From positions 17,736 through 81,638 of the forward strand of contig MNCI01021502.1 of NCBI GenBank assembly GCA_015680685.1: a DNA stretch of 63,903 nt. The letters are read 5' to 3'. A program made the translations under genes and the position numbers. Under the pieces are notes generated by a model. The model made no database searches. It was not told where the DNA came from and saw nothing but the letters and a program-made list of their open reading frames with translations. Positions 12,111 to 23,070 of the stretch are shown here, piece by piece (positions within the stretch are counted from its first letter, which is position 1; every line of letters begins with the position of its first letter). Origin of the DNA: Gnetum montanum (lineage: Eukaryota; Streptophyta; Gnetopsida; Gnetales; Gnetaceae).

Positions 12111-13705
12111 CATGATGGTATGCACTTCGGGAGGTAATTGGTTTGAAGGGGACTCAAATGAATTAGATATAGAGGATGAGGAAGAAGTACGACTATCAAT
12201 CGCATGGTTCTATGAGGGTTTTCTAGGGCTATTGGTTCACAAGAATGGCCTTTTTCTAAGTCTAGGTTCCTAACCACTTAGCAAAGGCGCTAGCTATAAG
12301 TTAATGGCCTTGGTAGTGTTACATTGCTGCAACTGGGCTAGAATTTCATCTTGCATTGATGAAGCAAGTGGTAATTAGGTTTAGGATGGAGGAACATGAG
12401 TAGAAGGATGAGAAGGATGATAAGGATATGGGGACTCACCTCTTAGAGATGGAGAATAAGCTTTGTAATACTTAGGAGGGTTGTAGTGGTGCTGGAACAA
12501 GGCATGACTGGAAGATTCATGCAAAGACATGGGTTGCTGAACATAGTACCCATATGGATTAGGTTGTCTCTAAGGGTACTTCTAACTTGGTGATGGCATC
12601 CCCCATGACTATGGATGCTACCACTAATGACACTACTCAAATAGTTGTGGTGGAGCTCCACTTGGATAATAGGCTTGTTGTTGGTGGAACTGCCTTGGAT
12701 TGCATTGAGGATAAGGCAATCTTCTGGGTGCTTGCCTTCTTGCCAATCTAGGATTCAGAGAATACACCCCAAATTCCTAGAAGTGTGACACAATAAGGTA
12801 ACATCGCTTAGGATGTTTGTATTAGTAAATGTCACATCATCTAATTTAGACTCCATAACCTCTTCTATGGTAGCAACTTTTCCCTTACCTCCTTGGTGGG
12901 AACGTTTAGCTTCCTTCCTTTTGCGATCATAATCACTACTTTTCTATTTGGATGCCTCTACTATTTTCAAAGCTATTTGGAACTTTTCTTTCAAATATTC
13001 CCACATTTTGTCTACCTTAGCCAAAATTTTGAAAGTAGATTTTTGAATCAGCAAGGTTTTCTGTTGCATCACTTCATCAAGTGGTGCCTTCTCCTCATTG
13101 TCAACAAACTAGACTTTCCTTTTTTTGATGGAAGGGTCCTAGTTATACTCCTTCATACTGTCACTTTTTTTTTGAGCTCTCCTTATTCTTTGGCAATCTA
13201 CTTAATGAGCCTTTGAATCTAATGAACTCTTAGTTATGATAATCTCCCTTGGGCGTAGATCCTAAAAGTTCTCCTCATTTCTAATCGAAGCCCATCTATG
13301 ATATGACAAAGCTACTCCCTCTGATAATAACCATGGCCATGATATCAATGCAAAAGAGAATGGTACTTAACCATGTCTGCATCCATGGATTCATTTATTC
13401 CTTGTTTCCAACCTTGGATCTTCTTTCTTAGGTTGGACACTCTAGTGTATGTTTGATATTTATCATTAAAGATCTCAAGCATCGTACTCCATCTACAGAT
13501 TGATTCTAGCTCCAAAGAGTAGTACCAACTTTCTACTTCTTTTATAAGTGTCATGGGAAACAACTTAAGTTTTTTCCATTTGTTTTCTGTGTTCTGTAAT
13601 GCATAAGCATTGTGAAAGGCTTGTAGATGGTTTAGTTGATTTGAATTGTATTCCTCCTCAAACTTGGGGATATTATTCATATCAAACTATTTTATTAGAA
13701 TTCTA
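12111..13705 (-). pseudogene. element A gag (degenerate, N-terminus missing)
   Basis: The retrotransposon gag core is open at 13680-13345: MNNIPKFEEEYNSNQLNHLQ, then LKLFPMTLIKEVESWYYSLE and FNDKYQTYTRVSNLRKKIQG. Further down is a shortened zinc knuckle near 12830, where one Cys has become Tyr (CDIYQYKHPKRC), then a Pro/Gln/Tyr-rich tail. Homology with D's gag continues about 20 bases above the first ATG and stops near 13705. About 600 bases of N-terminal gag, the leader, the PBS and the end of the LTR are therefore missing between here and 13736. Confidence 0.8.
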
Positions 13706-13735
13706 AAAATAAGAACAAGGAATTGTAATTATGCT

Positions 13736-14539
13736 AGTAATTGGTTTAAGTTTGTGATCATTGTCTTTCCATGTGAACTAGTAAAATTGATGTGTATGGT
13801 TTAACTCATAGTGAGGTGTATGATGAGTGATGTTGTGTAGGCCATATTTCTTCTAGTGAACATAAGGTAAATGGAGTAGTTACTAAATCTAAGTAACAGT
13901 AAATGAATCTAATCTAGATGGACATTTGTTCCTGATTCTTTACACACATTTTGGACTCATGTAATCACTACTGGGATTACCAAGTATTCTGCTACTAGGC
14001 AAACCAAGTGATAATACTACTAGATTATCAAATTATTATACTTAACACTTGGAATTAGTTGTATCCATTCCACTTAATAATAATAAGAGTAAAGTTCATG
14101 TGAAAGTAAATAGTAACTAGGAAAGCAGTAATTAGTAAGCTAAGTGAAAACAATAAATATTATGGTAAGTAAACAGTAAGGAAACTAAGTGATGTTGCAA
14201 TGATGTAAAGTAATCTTGATCTTTATTTCTGGTCATGAAATGTGTCCAAGTACATTCCACTTGAATAAAGACTCCATTCAATCACTTAACATCACACTAC
14301 AGGCATACACTCCTTAATGCTAAGTGCTAAAATCAAGAAAATAAGCTAATAGAATGTTGCTAAGTTGGAATGAAAACTATTCATGGATCATGCACCTAAG
14401 TGTTGTATTTATAGACCCGCACATGTCTGTGATATCAGATACCTAACATCATAGCTTGTGTTCTGATATCGAGGATTTGATATTGTGGCTCCGATATCAG
14501 GTGCCCAATATTGTTGCTAATAAAAAACTCAATTTATCA
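13736..14539 (-). mobile_element. LTR shared by elements A and B, truncated at its U5 end
   Basis: The reverse complement aligns with the solo LTR at 46454-47275 and with D's LTRs: TTTGTGATCATTGTCTTTCC at 13750-13769, the CACTACTGGGATTACCAAGTATT segment near 13970, and a TATA box at 14406-14413. U3 holds four near-copies of a CTGATATC/CGATATC word (14430-14505). It ends TTTATCA at 14533-14539, followed by TACCCCCATGAC, the complement of the polypurine tract. That makes it the 3' LTR of B, lying to its right. The TGATGAG end next to A's gag is lost. Confidence 0.7.
14406..14413 (-). promoter_or_regulatory. LTR TATA box
   Basis: TATTTATA on the plus strand, TATAAATA on the coding strand, in the same place relative to the U3 word cluster as in the other LTRs. 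Confidence 0.55.
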
Positions 14540-14735
14540 TACCCCCATGACTAACTAAAAACTCATCCTCAAGTTTAAAAAAATGAGGATGGAGTTTCTT
14601 ACAAAATTAGCAGGTAGATTTACATGACACTAACTTCTATATACATGACTCTCAAATGCCACAATGATGTTTACAAAAATGACACATAACATGACAACTT
14701 TAACAAAAAAGAAAAATTTTGGCAAAGCTAAATAT
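14540..14735 (-). other. element B polypurine tract and 3' untranslated region
   Basis: Directly inside the LTR the minus strand reads GTCATGGGGGTA, the same polypurine tract found at element C (32086) and D (27880-27892). The rest, up to the env-position stop codon, is non-coding. Confidence 0.6.
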
Positions 14736-16690
14736 AGTTTAGGTAGTTCCTAGTGGTGGTGGCTCTTCCATTGGTTGCTTCTTCTTATCATAAAGCTTTT
14801 GAAATTTGTACCAATTTAGGAGCACATAAAGTTTCTCCTCTTCTGTTCTAGGATTGTAAACTATTCATGCTAATGAACCAATGTTTGATGGAGTCAACAT
14901 GTCCCATGGGCATGGTAGCTGTAGAAACATTTGATTTGCTTTGACATACCAAGCTACAAACTACCTTCTCTCCTCTTCAAATTCTTTAGCCTTCTCTCAT
15001 AATTCATGGTAGTCTGATAATCTTCTGGCTAGGTTTGCTACTACATCTTTTTGCTCTTGGTAGCGAGCCTTTACTACTTCCAATTCAAAGTTTTCCACTT
15101 GGAGTTTCTGCAAGGCATCTTCATGATCCACAAACTCTTTCTCATACAAAGCATATGTGGTTGCCACTTACTATTCTAGCTCATTCCTAGGCCCACCTAC
15201 TGTCAACATGGCCAAGTTAGCATAATGAAGGTTACCTAACCCCATGTACTCTTTCAAGTCTTTGATTTGTAGGTCTTTATTTTTAACTTCCACTTGGTGG
15301 ACAAGGGCATAATTGTCCAGAATGGATTGCCAGTTAGGATTTTATGTTGAAATGGAGTTGATTCTGGCCTTTGCCATCTAGATCTCCCTTTCGTTTATCT
15401 GCTTGTACATGTCCACTTAATCATAGAAGTGTTTCTTGAGCCTCTTGTGTTTCTTTGCCTCATTTTTCCATGCATTGATTTCAATGGTTGATTTTTGACA
15501 AATGACATGTACCTCCTCCATATAGAGGGTTCTATTTTCTCTTGTGAGGTGGCTCATATCTTGGTTAATCCTTACTAGTTGTTTCCTTAACTGGTAGATG
15601 TTCTCCTCTAAAATGTTTTTCTACTTCTTTATAGTGATCAACCTCATGTTATCAGTAGCAAGTTGTTTTTTTCCCTCCTTTACTGCAATAAGTGCCTTAA
15701 CATGTACATACATTTGTGCTTTAGCTATAGAGGCATTCCATACCACTTTCTCCTTCTCAATTGCTAGCTATTTATTTTTCTCAATCAAGTGATTTATCTA
15801 CTTTGTTCTAAACTATTCTATTTGGTCAAGCCCAATGAATTGTATAGGATCTATTCATTCAGATCTTAGTGTTGTGAGCTCTTCTTTTAGTTTTAAAATT
15901 TTTGACTTTGCATGTTTTACCCTTGTCTCTACCATGACTATTTTTTCTTTGGTAGTAATGAGCTCAAACTATTTTGCTATGACATCACTAGGAATGTCAA
16001 AAAGTGTTTTCATCACTTACCTAGTCTACAGTAGTCTATCGAGCACATCCTCATGATCAGTAGGAGTCATCAAGGTTTTGGCTAACATCTGAGCATTTCT
16101 AGCTCTAGTTAGATCCATTAATGATACAATATGTACATTGAATAATTTCTTAATGTGATTGGTGATCAGCTCTACTACTCCCACTACATCTTGGTGCTGC
16201 ATTACCACTACTGTGGCTCCTTCTCCAATCTCTAGCACCACTTGGAATGATGAAATGTTCCTAGAGATCTGTTGTGACCATTGTGCCTCTCCTCCTAACT
16301 ATAATGAATTCTATCCACTTGCTCGATTGGTTGAAACTATGGACTATATGACACTATCAATAACTCTATAAAGATTAGCCTCTTCCCTTGTTCCCCAATT
16401 GATTATTTTTGCAATCTATTACAAATGACTCATCGATGGCATGTAATCTTGCGATGGTGGTGATGGGACTTGTTGTTATTGTTGCTCTTGTTGTTGTTGT
16501 TGCTATTATTATTGTCATTGTTTCTCTTTCTTTTGCTCTTGTTCTTGTTCTTACTCTCACCATGGTCTTTCCTTGGTCGTGCCAGTTTGAGTAACTCAAC
16601 GTATGAAGCATTTTGGGCCCTCCTGGGAACGTCATTGGTGTATCCCAGGATTCCAGATCACACTTCCTCTAGACACATAAGTGGATAGTC
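14736..16690 (-). pseudogene. element B env-position protein (C-terminal two thirds)
   Basis: Reading the minus strand gives a polyglutamine/glutamate stretch (near 16600-16470), a VIDSVI...SIVSTNRASG segment, an open block at 16241-16026 (VVLEIGEGATVVVMQHQDVV, then LMDLTRARNAQMLAKTL), and a long, mostly helical, Lys/Glu/Gln-rich region to about 14950. The C-terminus has the words FLQLPCPWDMLTPSNIGSLA and PRTEEEKLYVLLN, ending EEPPPLGTT. Element F carries the matching C-terminal words PMPCPWDIPILSHIGETTW, so this is one gene family. The position between INT and the 3' LTR is that of the env-like frame of Athila elements. No signal peptide or transmembrane segment is evident. Scattered stops show it is dead. 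Its N-terminal domain is absent. Confidence 0.6.
16470..16525. repeat. trinucleotide-rich tract (TTG/ATT)
   Basis: TTGTTGTTGTTGTTGCTATT and neighbours on the plus strand; on the minus strand this encodes the Gln-rich segment of B's env-position protein. Element F has a shorter version near 60985-61000. Confidence 0.7.
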
Positions 16691-16770
16691 AATTGAGTCC
16701 TTTTGTTGGGAACATATGATAAGTGCCAATTTTAAAATAAATTCTTTCTTCCAAAGTTAGCTCATTATAG
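16691..16770. other. deletion junction inside element B
   Basis: Env-position sequence ends on the left, and RT amino-terminal linker sequence matching 36600-36650 of element C begins on the right (TTCAATTTTGGGTTCAATCA). RT core, RNase H, INT and the non-coding spacer, several kilobases in element C, are missing between them. Confidence 0.6.
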
Positions 16771-17960
16771 CCCTTGTTTCAATTTTGGGTTCAATCAGCT
16801 CTGCGATTGATTTCAAGGTTTCATGGAGGGGTTCATGTAAATCTTATGCTAGCATATCCTAGGGTCTATTCCAGTTAACTTGGGGTATGACTAGGCAAAG
16901 GCTTTTGACCACTTTTTTATCACTTCTAGCATTCTTTCTTTTTTTTGGGAACAAGCTTTGCATTGATGATCATCGATTTTCCATTTTCGAGGGTCATATA
17001 CTCTAGACTAGTGGGCAATGGTTTCAAATCAAGGGGCTCTTGTTTAAATCTCTCAGGAATTTCCAACTTCCCCCAATTGTTGTTTTCAAGGTTAAAGCTT
17101 GGAAGTTGGCAACGAACTTACTCCAGTGTATCTATGCTTTCAATGTAAGCAGTAGTTATTCCCTCAGTTAGTTTCATGCATGTTAGTGAGTTTCTTTCTT
17201 GATCAACCATCAGCCACTGGGTGTCTTCTTGTTGTGTGGCTGCTGCATACAGGAACCTTTGTATATTAATGTCTTGTGCACACTGGTTGCATGCAGGCAA
17301 TGCTAAACTTTGCATAACCCATGATTTCTACACGTAATGGCACCTTGTGTCACTGTATGCGATGCATGGAACTTTCTTCTTCTTAGTCTTTCCAAAAGTG
17401 TTTTTCTCGGATATTTCTAGGGAAAGGTCACGGATTCCTAGGTGTGCATCTATAGTACTCAGCCATGCTCTTCCCATTATTATTAGGAAGTCCCCTTTAC
17501 TTTTTTTCACTTGTATTACTAGAAAACTAGTTGGGTATGACCAACCACATATAGTGGTAACGATGTCCTCCACTAGCCCAAGGGGACAATGATGGACTAG
17601 TCAGCCAGCTCTAGTCGAATATTACTCTTCCTTAATGAAGGTAGGTTCCAGGCTTTGTACATCTCTTGTGATATTAAGTTGACTCTGAAACCTGAGTCTA
17701 GAAGAGCTTTACAAGGTTCATTCCCAGCAACTTGGAGATAAATTAGAGGACTTCTAGGATCAGATAATTTCTTGGGAAGGTGACCCACCTTAATCCAATT
17801 AATAACGACATGTGTTAACATAACCGTGTGTGTTAAGCTCGGTCTTTGGGTTGAAGGAGGCCTCGAAGCTTTACCTGGTAGGGAGGTGTTCAAATGTTCA
17901 ACTGCTTGTGATGGTGAGGGCTTAGTTGGATTGTTGGTTTTGAAGAAAGATCTTTTCTAC
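16771..17960 (-). pseudogene. element B protease and PR-RT linker
   Basis: The protease N-terminal half is open at 17893-17597, with an intact active site ALLDSGFRVNLISQEMY, the only D-S-G in the window. The block MGRAWLSTIDAHLGIRDLSL follows in another frame at 17573-17328. The linker with TQWLMVDQERNSLT is open at 17315-17118. A frame break separates the first two. It continues from gag, as in a gag-pol polyprotein, but RT ends soon after its start (16771). Confidence 0.75.
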
Positions 17961-20372
17961 ATAAGGTTTTCAAAACCAACTGTGGGTTGAGGATTCATAG
18001 CCCTCATAACATTGGGTTGTTGTGATTGAGTTGGGAGTACCCCTTGCATTGCTGAAGTGGGTGGTACTTGAGCTATCGGTGTGAGAGTTGCAAATGGATT
18101 TGGAGGATGGTGTGTATGTGGTGTGTTTTTCCTAAGAGAAGGAGTCCTATAATACTCCCAGACTTGGTAGTGACGTTGTGGAGTCACGTGACCAATAGAG
18201 TCACATGGAGAGATTCGCTGCTGCGCGTAGTAGCCATATGGATCCGGTTGCCGGTAAGGGTATTGTTGCCTTGGTGGTGGCATCTCCCATGACTGTGGGT
18301 ATTGCCACTACTAGTGTTGCTCAATAGATTGTGGTGGAGTTCCACTTGGATAATATGTTAATGGTTGGTTGAACTGCCTTGGGTTACCTTGGGAATAAGG
18401 TAACTGTCAGGGTGCTTATCGTTTGTTAAGTCGTGGGTTAAGTGCATACATCCCAGACTCTTGCAGATGTGAGATGACTAGGCAACATCCCTTAGGATGG
18501 TCATACTGGCACATCTCACATCCATCATCATTGTCCATATCAAAATCCACAACCTCTTCGTTGATAGCCATTTTACCCTTACCTTTGTTACATGCATGGT
18601 CCAAATCCCTTTTTTTCTTTTTATCATAGTCACTACTTAACTCCTTAGACTCCTCTACAATTTTGAGAATGCTTTCAAATATACTATCTAAGGAGTCCCA
18701 CATTTGGTCTACCTTTTTCGACACTTCTGTTGTTAATTTTTGTAGTGGCAAGGTTTTCCTATTCACCATCTCTTCGAGTGATGACTCTTCCTCCTCCTCA
18801 CAGAATCTCACTCCTCTTTTTTGGAGGGAAGGATCACAGTTGTATTGTTCTGCACTTTCTCTCTTACGTAGCTCTCCTTCTTCCTTAGCTACTTGCTCCA
18901 AAAATCTATGTACCGGATGGGACCTAAGCTCTGATAATCTCCCTTAGGCAAATGTTCCAAGGGTCCTTCTGGTTTCATGCCTAAGTCCATCAACGAGATT
19001 GCGTAGTTGATCCTGTTGTGAGTAACCATGGCCTGGGGAACGATGTAACAGTGCATAATAACGGTCCATGGCAACATCCAAGGATTTATGATTTCCCTGC
19101 TTCCATCCTTGGATTTGCTTTCGCAAGTTGGACACCCAGGAGTACGTTTGATATTTATCATTAAAAAATTCTAACATCATACTCCACCTCTTAATGGTCT
19201 CTGGTTCTAAGGACCAGTACCAGCTTTTCGCTTCTTTTACTAGTGTCCTTGGGACTAACTTTAATTTTTTCCACTCGTTCTTGATGTTCTACAAGACACA
19301 TGCATTGTGAAATGCCTCTAACTGGTTCTGAGGATCAATGTTATATCCCCCCTCAAATTGTAAGATATTATTCATGTCTAGTCTCTCGATCCTACTATCT
19401 TTTTGGTGCCTTGTAGGAATTCTAACGGCCTTCGTAATGTCTAACATGCTTCAGTTTCCAAGTAGGGGTTCTTCGTGGTCATTTGTTTCGTAGCATATAT
19501 GATGTCTATGTGGTTCTTTCATGCCATGATTCTCTAGAGTGCCCTCATCCTCTCTCTTGACTCTCTCGTCTAGGTTTCTCATTCTATTTACCCCTATCCT
19601 CATGGTTAGGTTCCTTATGACTGTGTCCTAATACTAAAGGAGAAGGTGAATGCGACAATGAAGGAGAAGAAGAAGGAGAACCATTGTCGTGACAATGTTT
19701 CCTACCTTCTCTTTAGTGGTCCCGACCCTAATCGTGATGGCAATCAAAATGCTCACCCTTATCATGTGTTCGTGTTCCCTCATTGAACACTTGGCATTCA
19801 TGGAAATCATAACCAGGGTTGTTAATCATGGAGTGAAGGTTCTGATACACCACCTCCTCACCATCGTTAGGAGGGAAAACATCATTTTGTGGAGAACCTA
19901 TTGAGATAGGTTCACCACCCTCAATTTCTCTTAAGATGGGTGGAGCGTTGTGGGGTCCTTTACCCTTCAACGATGTATAATATCTCTCCTATTGCAAGTC
20001 CCGTTGATGTTGTGCTTCTATGGGATGGTAGTCCCTTACTTGGTGCTCGCATGCAATGTACTCTACATATAACTATGACATGCCTATTCGTGCAAGGGCA
20101 TGAAGGAGCATGTTGGGGATTGCCCAATCTGGAGGCAACACTATGTTACCCTCCAAGTCTCTCCAACGTAGTTGCTCATCTTAATGGAGGATAAAGGTAA
20201 ATTTGGGTACATATTCATCATGATGAATATATACCACACAAAATTGTTGAGGAACTAGCAAATTTTGGTTATGTGTGTTGTGCCATCGACTGTCTTGAGT
20301 GTTGTTCCTAGGTGGTGAATTGCTTTTATTCGAAGAAGAAAACATTTTTGTCTTATTCGGTGTGCTATTCAC
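17957..20372 (-). pseudogene. element B gag (long, interrupted)
   Basis: Gag forms the cytoplasmic particle that packages the RNA. N-terminal part at 20372-19700: a start with NSTPNKTKMFSSSNKSNSPP, then a Ser/Pro- and Arg/His-rich stretch. The core at about 19380-18890 has LKLVPRTLVKEAKSW-like sequence and FFNDKYQTYSWVSNLRKQIQGW (19180 down). A Glu-rich helix is open at 18901-18416, with KLTTEVSKKVDQMWDSLDS. It is followed by the shortened zinc knuckle CEMCQYDHPKGCC near 18520 (C-x2-C-x3-H-x4-C). The tail at 18283-17957 is rich in Pro, Gln and Tyr. Several stops and shifts break it. Closest relative in the window: element C gag. Confidence 0.85.
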
Positions 20373-20472
20373 CGTTATCTTATTTTTATTTTGATCAATC
20401 CTAAGGGTTTTTTCTAGCTTCCCAACGATATGGAAGATCTCCTATGTTCTACGTAGTGCACAAACAACTAAG

Positions 20473-20491
20473 TCCCTGGCAACGGTGCCAA
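20473..20491 (-). other. element B primer-binding site (tRNA-Asp type)
   Basis: The coding strand reads TTGGCACCGTTGCCAGGGA directly after the LTR. The plant tRNA-Asp primer site used by Athila elements is TTGGCGCCGTTGCCGGGGA; there are two differences. Confidence 0.85.
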
Positions 20492-21284
20492 TGATGAGTG
20501 GCGAGGTACCCCTACACTCAACCATACGAATACAAGCGTTTCACGCACGATTTGGTCAAACTCCAAGGACTAAGTGCTTACGTGCATTAATGGAACACTT
20601 AAGGTTAATCAATCATTGTCCTCACAAACTTGTATTGTCACAGTTGTATGGTTAAGTAAGTTTGAGGTATGTGATTTTTATAACTTTTACCTTTTTAATG
20701 CCTATGCTAATAAGGAAGGGTGAAGATAACTAAATGACTAACTTTCATTAACTATTCACTAACTAAGTTCTAAGTATCCTAGCATCAGTATCCATTCCCA
20801 CTTGCCATTCACACCCTGAACCAGTGCAACGCTACTAGGATTACCAAACGCTACTCGTCACTGGGTTACCAAGTGCTACACATGTGCTCGAAGCAGTCAT
20901 TCTAAATGCACTTAACTAGGAGAGTCAAGGGTTGAGAGAGATTAATTATCTAGGAAAGCATTTAAATATTTAACAATAATTAAATCCTATTTAGCTTAGT
21001 CCACATGCTGCAAGGTTTATCAAAAGATTTGTATTTATTGTTGTACACAAATGTGTGCTCAGGTACAATTTGCTCGAATAAAGATCCGTTCACTTTGAGA
21101 CTCCTATTGCGGGCACATGGAAATTATTCTAACTCTAGAATGGTAAAACTGCTATAGTTTGGCTAAGGGACTAACTCTAGATGCCTAAATAAGGGAAATC
21201 TGCCTCTTATTTATAGACCTGGCGGTGGGCTGCGATATCGTGTAAGTGATATCGTAGGGTCAGACGCGATATCGCAGCTCATTA
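20492..21284 (-). mobile_element. element B 5' LTR
   Basis: The left edge is TGATGAG beside the PBS, and the right edge is CTCATTA, one base from CTCATCA. Its length (793 bases) equals that of element C's intact LTR, and the two align throughout, for example CAAACTCCAAGGACTAAGTG and TTACCAAGTGCT. U3 holds the word GATATCG three times (21230-21275). It clearly differs from B's other LTR at 13736-14539. Confidence 0.85.
21208..21215 (-). promoter_or_regulatory. LTR TATA box
   Basis: TATTTATA on the plus strand, TATAAATA on the coding strand, next to the GATATCG word cluster. Confidence 0.55.
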
Positions 21285-21973
21285 GTGATGAAAATTTAGT
21301 ATACATTGGATTTTGAGGAGCAAAAGGAACATCATAGTATGGTGTTAGATTAATAACAAATGGAGCCCTTCATACATTGTGGATACTTGGAATGGAGGAA
21401 TTACTTGATATATTGATGATAAAAGGCTTTTTAGGTCTTGGGGAATTTAGTTGGGATGATAGCTAAGGATTGGTTTCAAGGAACCTATTTGAAAGATGAA
21501 CAAAACCTTAGGTCAATTGCCTTTGGTTCAAGGTAGAATGCAAATATTCTTCTTAAATTAGCATTCAAGGGATCTTGAAAGATCTGCATATCTTGATTAC
21601 TAGGTTGAACTGGAGTGTTCAAGACTATTTTCTCTTTCTTCACAAGAGCTTGAATGTCATTTTTGAGCACAATTGTCTATGTCATGTCTTGTAGCTTCTT
21701 GATAGTAACAGAACTTGTTAGAGGACTAGAGGATTTCCCTATATATGTTGCAAAGGCTCTATGGCCAATCTTTATAACCATTTGAACCTAGCTCACATCT
21801 ACTCTAATACATGGTTTAGGGTAATATGCCCCTCTTTTAATAGCATGTTATGTAATTAAGTGTAAGTCATTAAGAACTTGTGCTTGGACATCATTTTACA
21901 CTACCTTTGATGTTGATTCCCATTGAATGAAACTTATCCAATATTACTTGGCTTTTGATTTATTGTTCCATTC
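21285..21973 (-). pseudogene. older gypsy gag, part downstream of D's insertion
   Basis: The open frame 21670-21485 includes KEKIVLNTPVQPSNQDMQIFQDPL, in the style of the post-gag segment of plant gypsy elements (PNxDxxxxPLP). It lies on the same strand as the gag core at 28857-29500, with element D in between, so the two are best read as one older gag opened by D. No knuckle or LTR of this element was identified. Confidence 0.4.
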
Positions 21974-22938
21974 TAATAAGACATGATATATTAGGCAACT
22001 TCGTTGACCCATCCTCGTCAACGAAGCCTTGTCGATGCATCCCCATCGATGCATATGTGTAGATGAAAATGCATTGATACATTAATGTGCAACACAAATT
22101 AGATATGTTGACACATCCTCGTCGATGCATCCCTGTCAATCCAGCTAAATGTATTAATGCATCCCCATCAACGCAATGCCTATATTTACCTATAAATATG
22201 CAAGCACCCACCACATATGTGACACCATTTGGTTAGTCGTGTAGCCAAATTCTTGTAGTTTTATTCTATAATCCTCAAGAACAGTGAGTGAGTGTCCATA
22301 ATGTGGATTTGAGTATGGAGTCTTATTTGAGTGGCATTATACCTGGACACATTTCATGAACAACAATAAGATCAAGATTGATTCATATTCACTGTAGTCA
22401 TTTGACTTAAAATGGATTTACTTTCAATACAATATATTTCTATATACTTAGTTACCATTTACATTTCCATGCACGTTAATCAATTAGCAAAATGAATGTG
22501 ACTAGTTTCGAGTGTAAACATGTATTTGCTTAGTAATCCTAACAGTGTTATTACTTGGTTTGCCCAATAGCATAACACTTGGTAATCCCAGTAGTGAATT
22601 CATGAGTTCAAGATGTGTACGGTAAGTTGGAAACAAACACTCATTACCTTTAGGATAGTTTAGGATTTATCTTCTTATTATTAATTAGTTTAAATAATTA
22701 ATTTCTACATGGTTATTCAATTAGTTAAAGGCCACACGACATCAATAATCATATGCCTTACTTTGGACTACACCATATGTGACCAAACTACCACTAGTTC
22801 AAGTGAGAAGACAATGACTTATGATCAATGCTTAACAATCTAAATATCACACTAGTCTGATCCATAGAATTTGATTAGATTGCATGTGAACACTTGTGAT
22901 TTGTAGTGCTAGGTGTAGGTGGTACCTATTGCTCATCA
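21974..22938 (+). mobile_element. element D 5' LTR
   Basis: It starts TAATAAG (from TGATGAG by two G-to-A changes) and ends CTCATCA. U3 is full of CATCGATGC/CATCCCCATC words (22010-22170). A TATA box lies at 22191-22198, and the R/U5 part carries the CTTGGTAATCCCAGTAGTG segment shared with the other LTRs of this family. Confidence 0.85.
22191..22198 (+). promoter_or_regulatory. LTR TATA box (element D, 5')
   Basis: TATAAATA in the context TTACCTATAAATATGCAAGC. The 3' LTR has TTTAAATA at 28101-28108. Confidence 0.6.
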
Positions 22939-22957
22939 TTAGCGTTGTTGCTAGGGA
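22939..22957 (+). other. element D primer-binding site (tRNA-Asp type, decayed)
   Basis: TTAGCGTTGTTGCTAGGGA follows the LTR directly. It differs from the tRNA-Asp primer site only by transitions (G to A and C to T), consistent with decay by methylcytosine deamination. Confidence 0.75.
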
Positions 22958-23070
22958 TGGTGCTATTGATCTAGATTAGTTATATTATAAATGATTGCTA
23001 TAAAAGTATTAATGATTTATCTTTTGAAAAATATTAATATTTTAAGTCATACAAATTATTAATTGAAAAC

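Noticed and set aside
13819-13829. TGATGAG inside 13736-14539 as an LTR start
   Set aside because: LTR similarity continues to the left of it, and no PBS adjoins it. It aligns with ATGATGTTG in related LTRs.
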